NCBI GenBank assembly: GCA_029718625.1
Contig: CM056381.1
Location: 59,018,157-59,082,156 of the forward strand
Direction of reading: 5' to 3'
From: Synaphobranchus kaupii
Lineage: Eukaryota > Chordata > Actinopteri > Anguilliformes > Synaphobranchidae
DNA: 64,000 bases
Part shown: positions 62,082 to 64,000 of the stretch, piece by piece
Numbering within the stretch: position 1 is the first letter of the stretch
Layout of the letters: every line of letters begins with the position of its first letter
Position numbers and translations under genes: made by a program
Notes under the pieces: generated by a model
The model's input: only the letters and a program-made list of their open reading frames with translations
The model's database searches: none
What the model was told of the DNA's origin: nothing

Positions 62082-62229
62082 TATTGTGCATATAGAACCA
62101 GCTGCGCAGCCAACATATCCCAGCTGACATGTATGCCCACTGCCTCTTCGCCTTCAAACGGCACATGCAGTTTGGCCTCTCTCTGTCCTCTAATGTCACC
62201 TCAATGAGGTCGTCAATGTAACATCCATG

Positions 62230-63234
62230 TGTTATGGTTCTGTTTTTTTTGTGTATTATTTTCTGTTACTTTATTATTTTTCATATTCATTGCCCATAGC
62301 CCTGGTTCCTGTACAGTATGCATTTCCCTCAGCTCCCCGGTCTGTCTGTGTGCTGTGTTCCGAGTTGTCACTCCCCTGTATCGTGCTGGCACTATTCGGG
62401 TGATTTCGGAAGTATTTGGGATTTCTGCCTTCCTTCGTGTCTCGTATTCTTTCTTCAGTCTTTTGTATTAAACTGCAGATACTATTAACAATTACTTATT
62501 GCACTTGTGGTTATCTAGTTTAAGTTACACCTACTAAATCTACTAATGTATATGTGTTACTAAACAAGACTAACCCCCGTATTGTAGTTATTTACTAATT
62601 GATACTAACATATCTTCTACGCTGTAACATTCCATTCTCGTGTGCTTTACCTGACTCCTGCTGCCTTCGCATATTGACTGCACCTGTCTCTAGCCTGTAA
62701 CTCCGCCTACCAATCTGAGCACGAGTCTGCCTCCGATCCAGGCTGTGTTGTCTTCAATGTATTTTCGTGAATCCGGTCCACGTCTTTGTCATTCCCCCAT
62801 TATTGTATTATCGATTCCCATTGTTATCACCTTTGTCTTGTTTGTAACCCCGCCCTCTCTCACACCTGACCCTCCTTTGTCTTCTCCTTCCCCAGTGTTT
62901 ATAAGCCCTCAGTGTGCACTGTTACTTTGTTAGAATGTTGATCAATTCCACTGTGCCGATTGTTAGGAAGCCTGTGTTATTTGAAATTCCTGAGACAACC
63001 CTTTGTACGATTTTGAGCCTGCCTTTTCCTTCTGTTTTGTTTGCTGTGTATTTCTGTTTTTTTTTTATTTTATTTTTTTTTAAAAATACTCTTGCTATTT
63101 TTTTTTTACTATTTTGGGTTTTGATTTTGTACCTTCTCAAACTCTGATTACCTGGCTTCTGATCTCGGACCGTGAATAAATGTTTTTTGCCTGCTACCTG
63201 TGGTCTGCGCTTGGGTCCTTCTCAGAACTTAACA
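62230..63234 (+). mobile_element. Solo LTR, family A (copy 2, long form)
   Basis: Starts TGTTATGG and ends AACTTAACA. ccatg at 62225-62229 and 63235-63239 is a perfect 5-bp target duplication. It matches 12054-12841 along its length but has about 195 extra bases (about 62412-62606) between 'gtgatttcgga' and 'actaacatatcttctacgc'. It also has a longer T-rich run near 63050-63080. A polyadenylation hexamer lies in 'gaccgtgaataaat'. Confidence 0.9.
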
Positions 63235-64000
63235 CCATGGCCATGTTGTGTAGTAGGGCTGGCGATATGAGGATAGTATCGGATATTGACGATGATTGAC
63301 AGCTAACACAATGGGAGCTGGATATTGTGATTGACTATGGTTCTACTATCCAGAACTTTCCATCACCACTGATTTCCAGAGGGTGTCGGATGGTAGAGGT
63401 TCTATATTCTAACAAAAATGGAGGTGTTGTTCTGGGGGTCGGGGCAATAGTATCTATCTCAATGTTTAACATGAGAGTTTTGTGACATTGTTTAATCATC
63501 CAGCCCTATTGTGTAGAACACATGCCACAGAGAATGAGTTGACTCAGGATTATATTGTAATGTTCTACCTGACCGGTCCAAACATCTGAAACGCATTTTT
63601 AGCAATCCAAATATTCCCTCTTTGCCTGACCTGGGCCTTCTAAACACATGATTAACGACACGTTTCGTGCTGTGGGCATACTGTATGGTGTGAGAAGCCA
63701 TATTTTAATGGATAGCTATTGTCACCTAGGAGCCACCCATCCACAAGTGCATTCCCCTGAAAGACTGCAAGTATGATAGCATTGGCCAAGATGAGTCATG
63801 GTTAGGCCCTGGATATTTTGCACGTACATGTGTCACCAGGCAACTTGCATCACAGGCTACCTGGATGTTAATGGAGTGGACTCCCTTTTTGATTCACAAC
63901 TAGCAACTGCACATGTGCAATCGATGGCACCTCACATCAAGCCTAGCGTTAGTTCAGGCAGGCCACGAGAGTGAAATCCGGCCATAGGTGAATCAGCTGA
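63235..64000. other. Intronic stretch to window end, nothing recognised
   Basis: No coding or repeat signature recognised. A 69-codon minus-strand frame at 63492-63701 has no domain. Confidence 0.5.

Noticed and set aside
43517..64000. Search for upstream nlgn1 exons or a second gene
   Set aside because: No minus-strand stretch resembling the HGGSYMEGTGNMFDGS or NYRLGVLG regions, and no other domain-bearing frame, was seen.

Overview
This is vertebrate genomic DNA, almost certainly from a ray-finned fish. It is AT-rich, carries one spliced gene with long introns, and is packed with DNA transposons typical of fish (Tc1 types including one with Sleeping Beauty-like ends, hAT and TTAA MITEs), solo LTRs and tRNA-derived SINEs. 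I see no operons, no CRISPR array and no prokaryotic features.

The only host gene I can support is the 3' end of neuroligin-1 (nlgn1), on the minus strand. Three consecutive coding exons are clear, each with GT/AG borders and matching phase: 8639-8454 (186 bp), 7313-6524 (790 bp) and the terminal exon 5943-5121. Together they encode the cholinesterase-like core from the non-catalytic 'nucleophile elbow' to the dimerisation helices, then the Pro/Thr-rich stalk, the single transmembrane helix and the cytoplasmic tail ending in a PDZ ligand. Two tandem 5' donors 27 nt apart at the end of the 186-bp exon match the alternative splice insert B that is specific to neuroligin-1. The upstream coding exons were not found, so 8640-64000 is best read as one intron of more than 55 kb. 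Bases 1-5120 are 3' UTR plus downstream flank.

The big intron is a layered transposon record. It holds five probable solo LTRs of four or five families (12054-12841 and 62230-63234 are the same family, each with a perfect 5-bp target-site duplication). It holds several Tc1-type deletion derivatives (13371-13894, 21293-22950, 28939-30074, 43515-44134, 47174-47709, 48264-48893, 61382-62081) and hAT MITEs with 8-bp target duplications (8858-9045, 33854-34387, 41019-41223, 51276-51481). It also has a broken ZBED-like hAT transposase (about 25205-26350), a MADF-domain fragment (about 15950-16170), SINEs and microsatellites.

The most unusual structure is a three-level nest at 21293-22950: a solo LTR inside one arm of a long foldback repeat, itself inside a Sleeping Beauty-like element. 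The same foldback arm recurs inside two other Tc1 terminal-repeat families at 43.8, 48.5 and 61.6 kb. I found no evidence of a new enzymatic or defence system. The interest lies in nlgn1 alternative splicing and in the chimeric transposon families.
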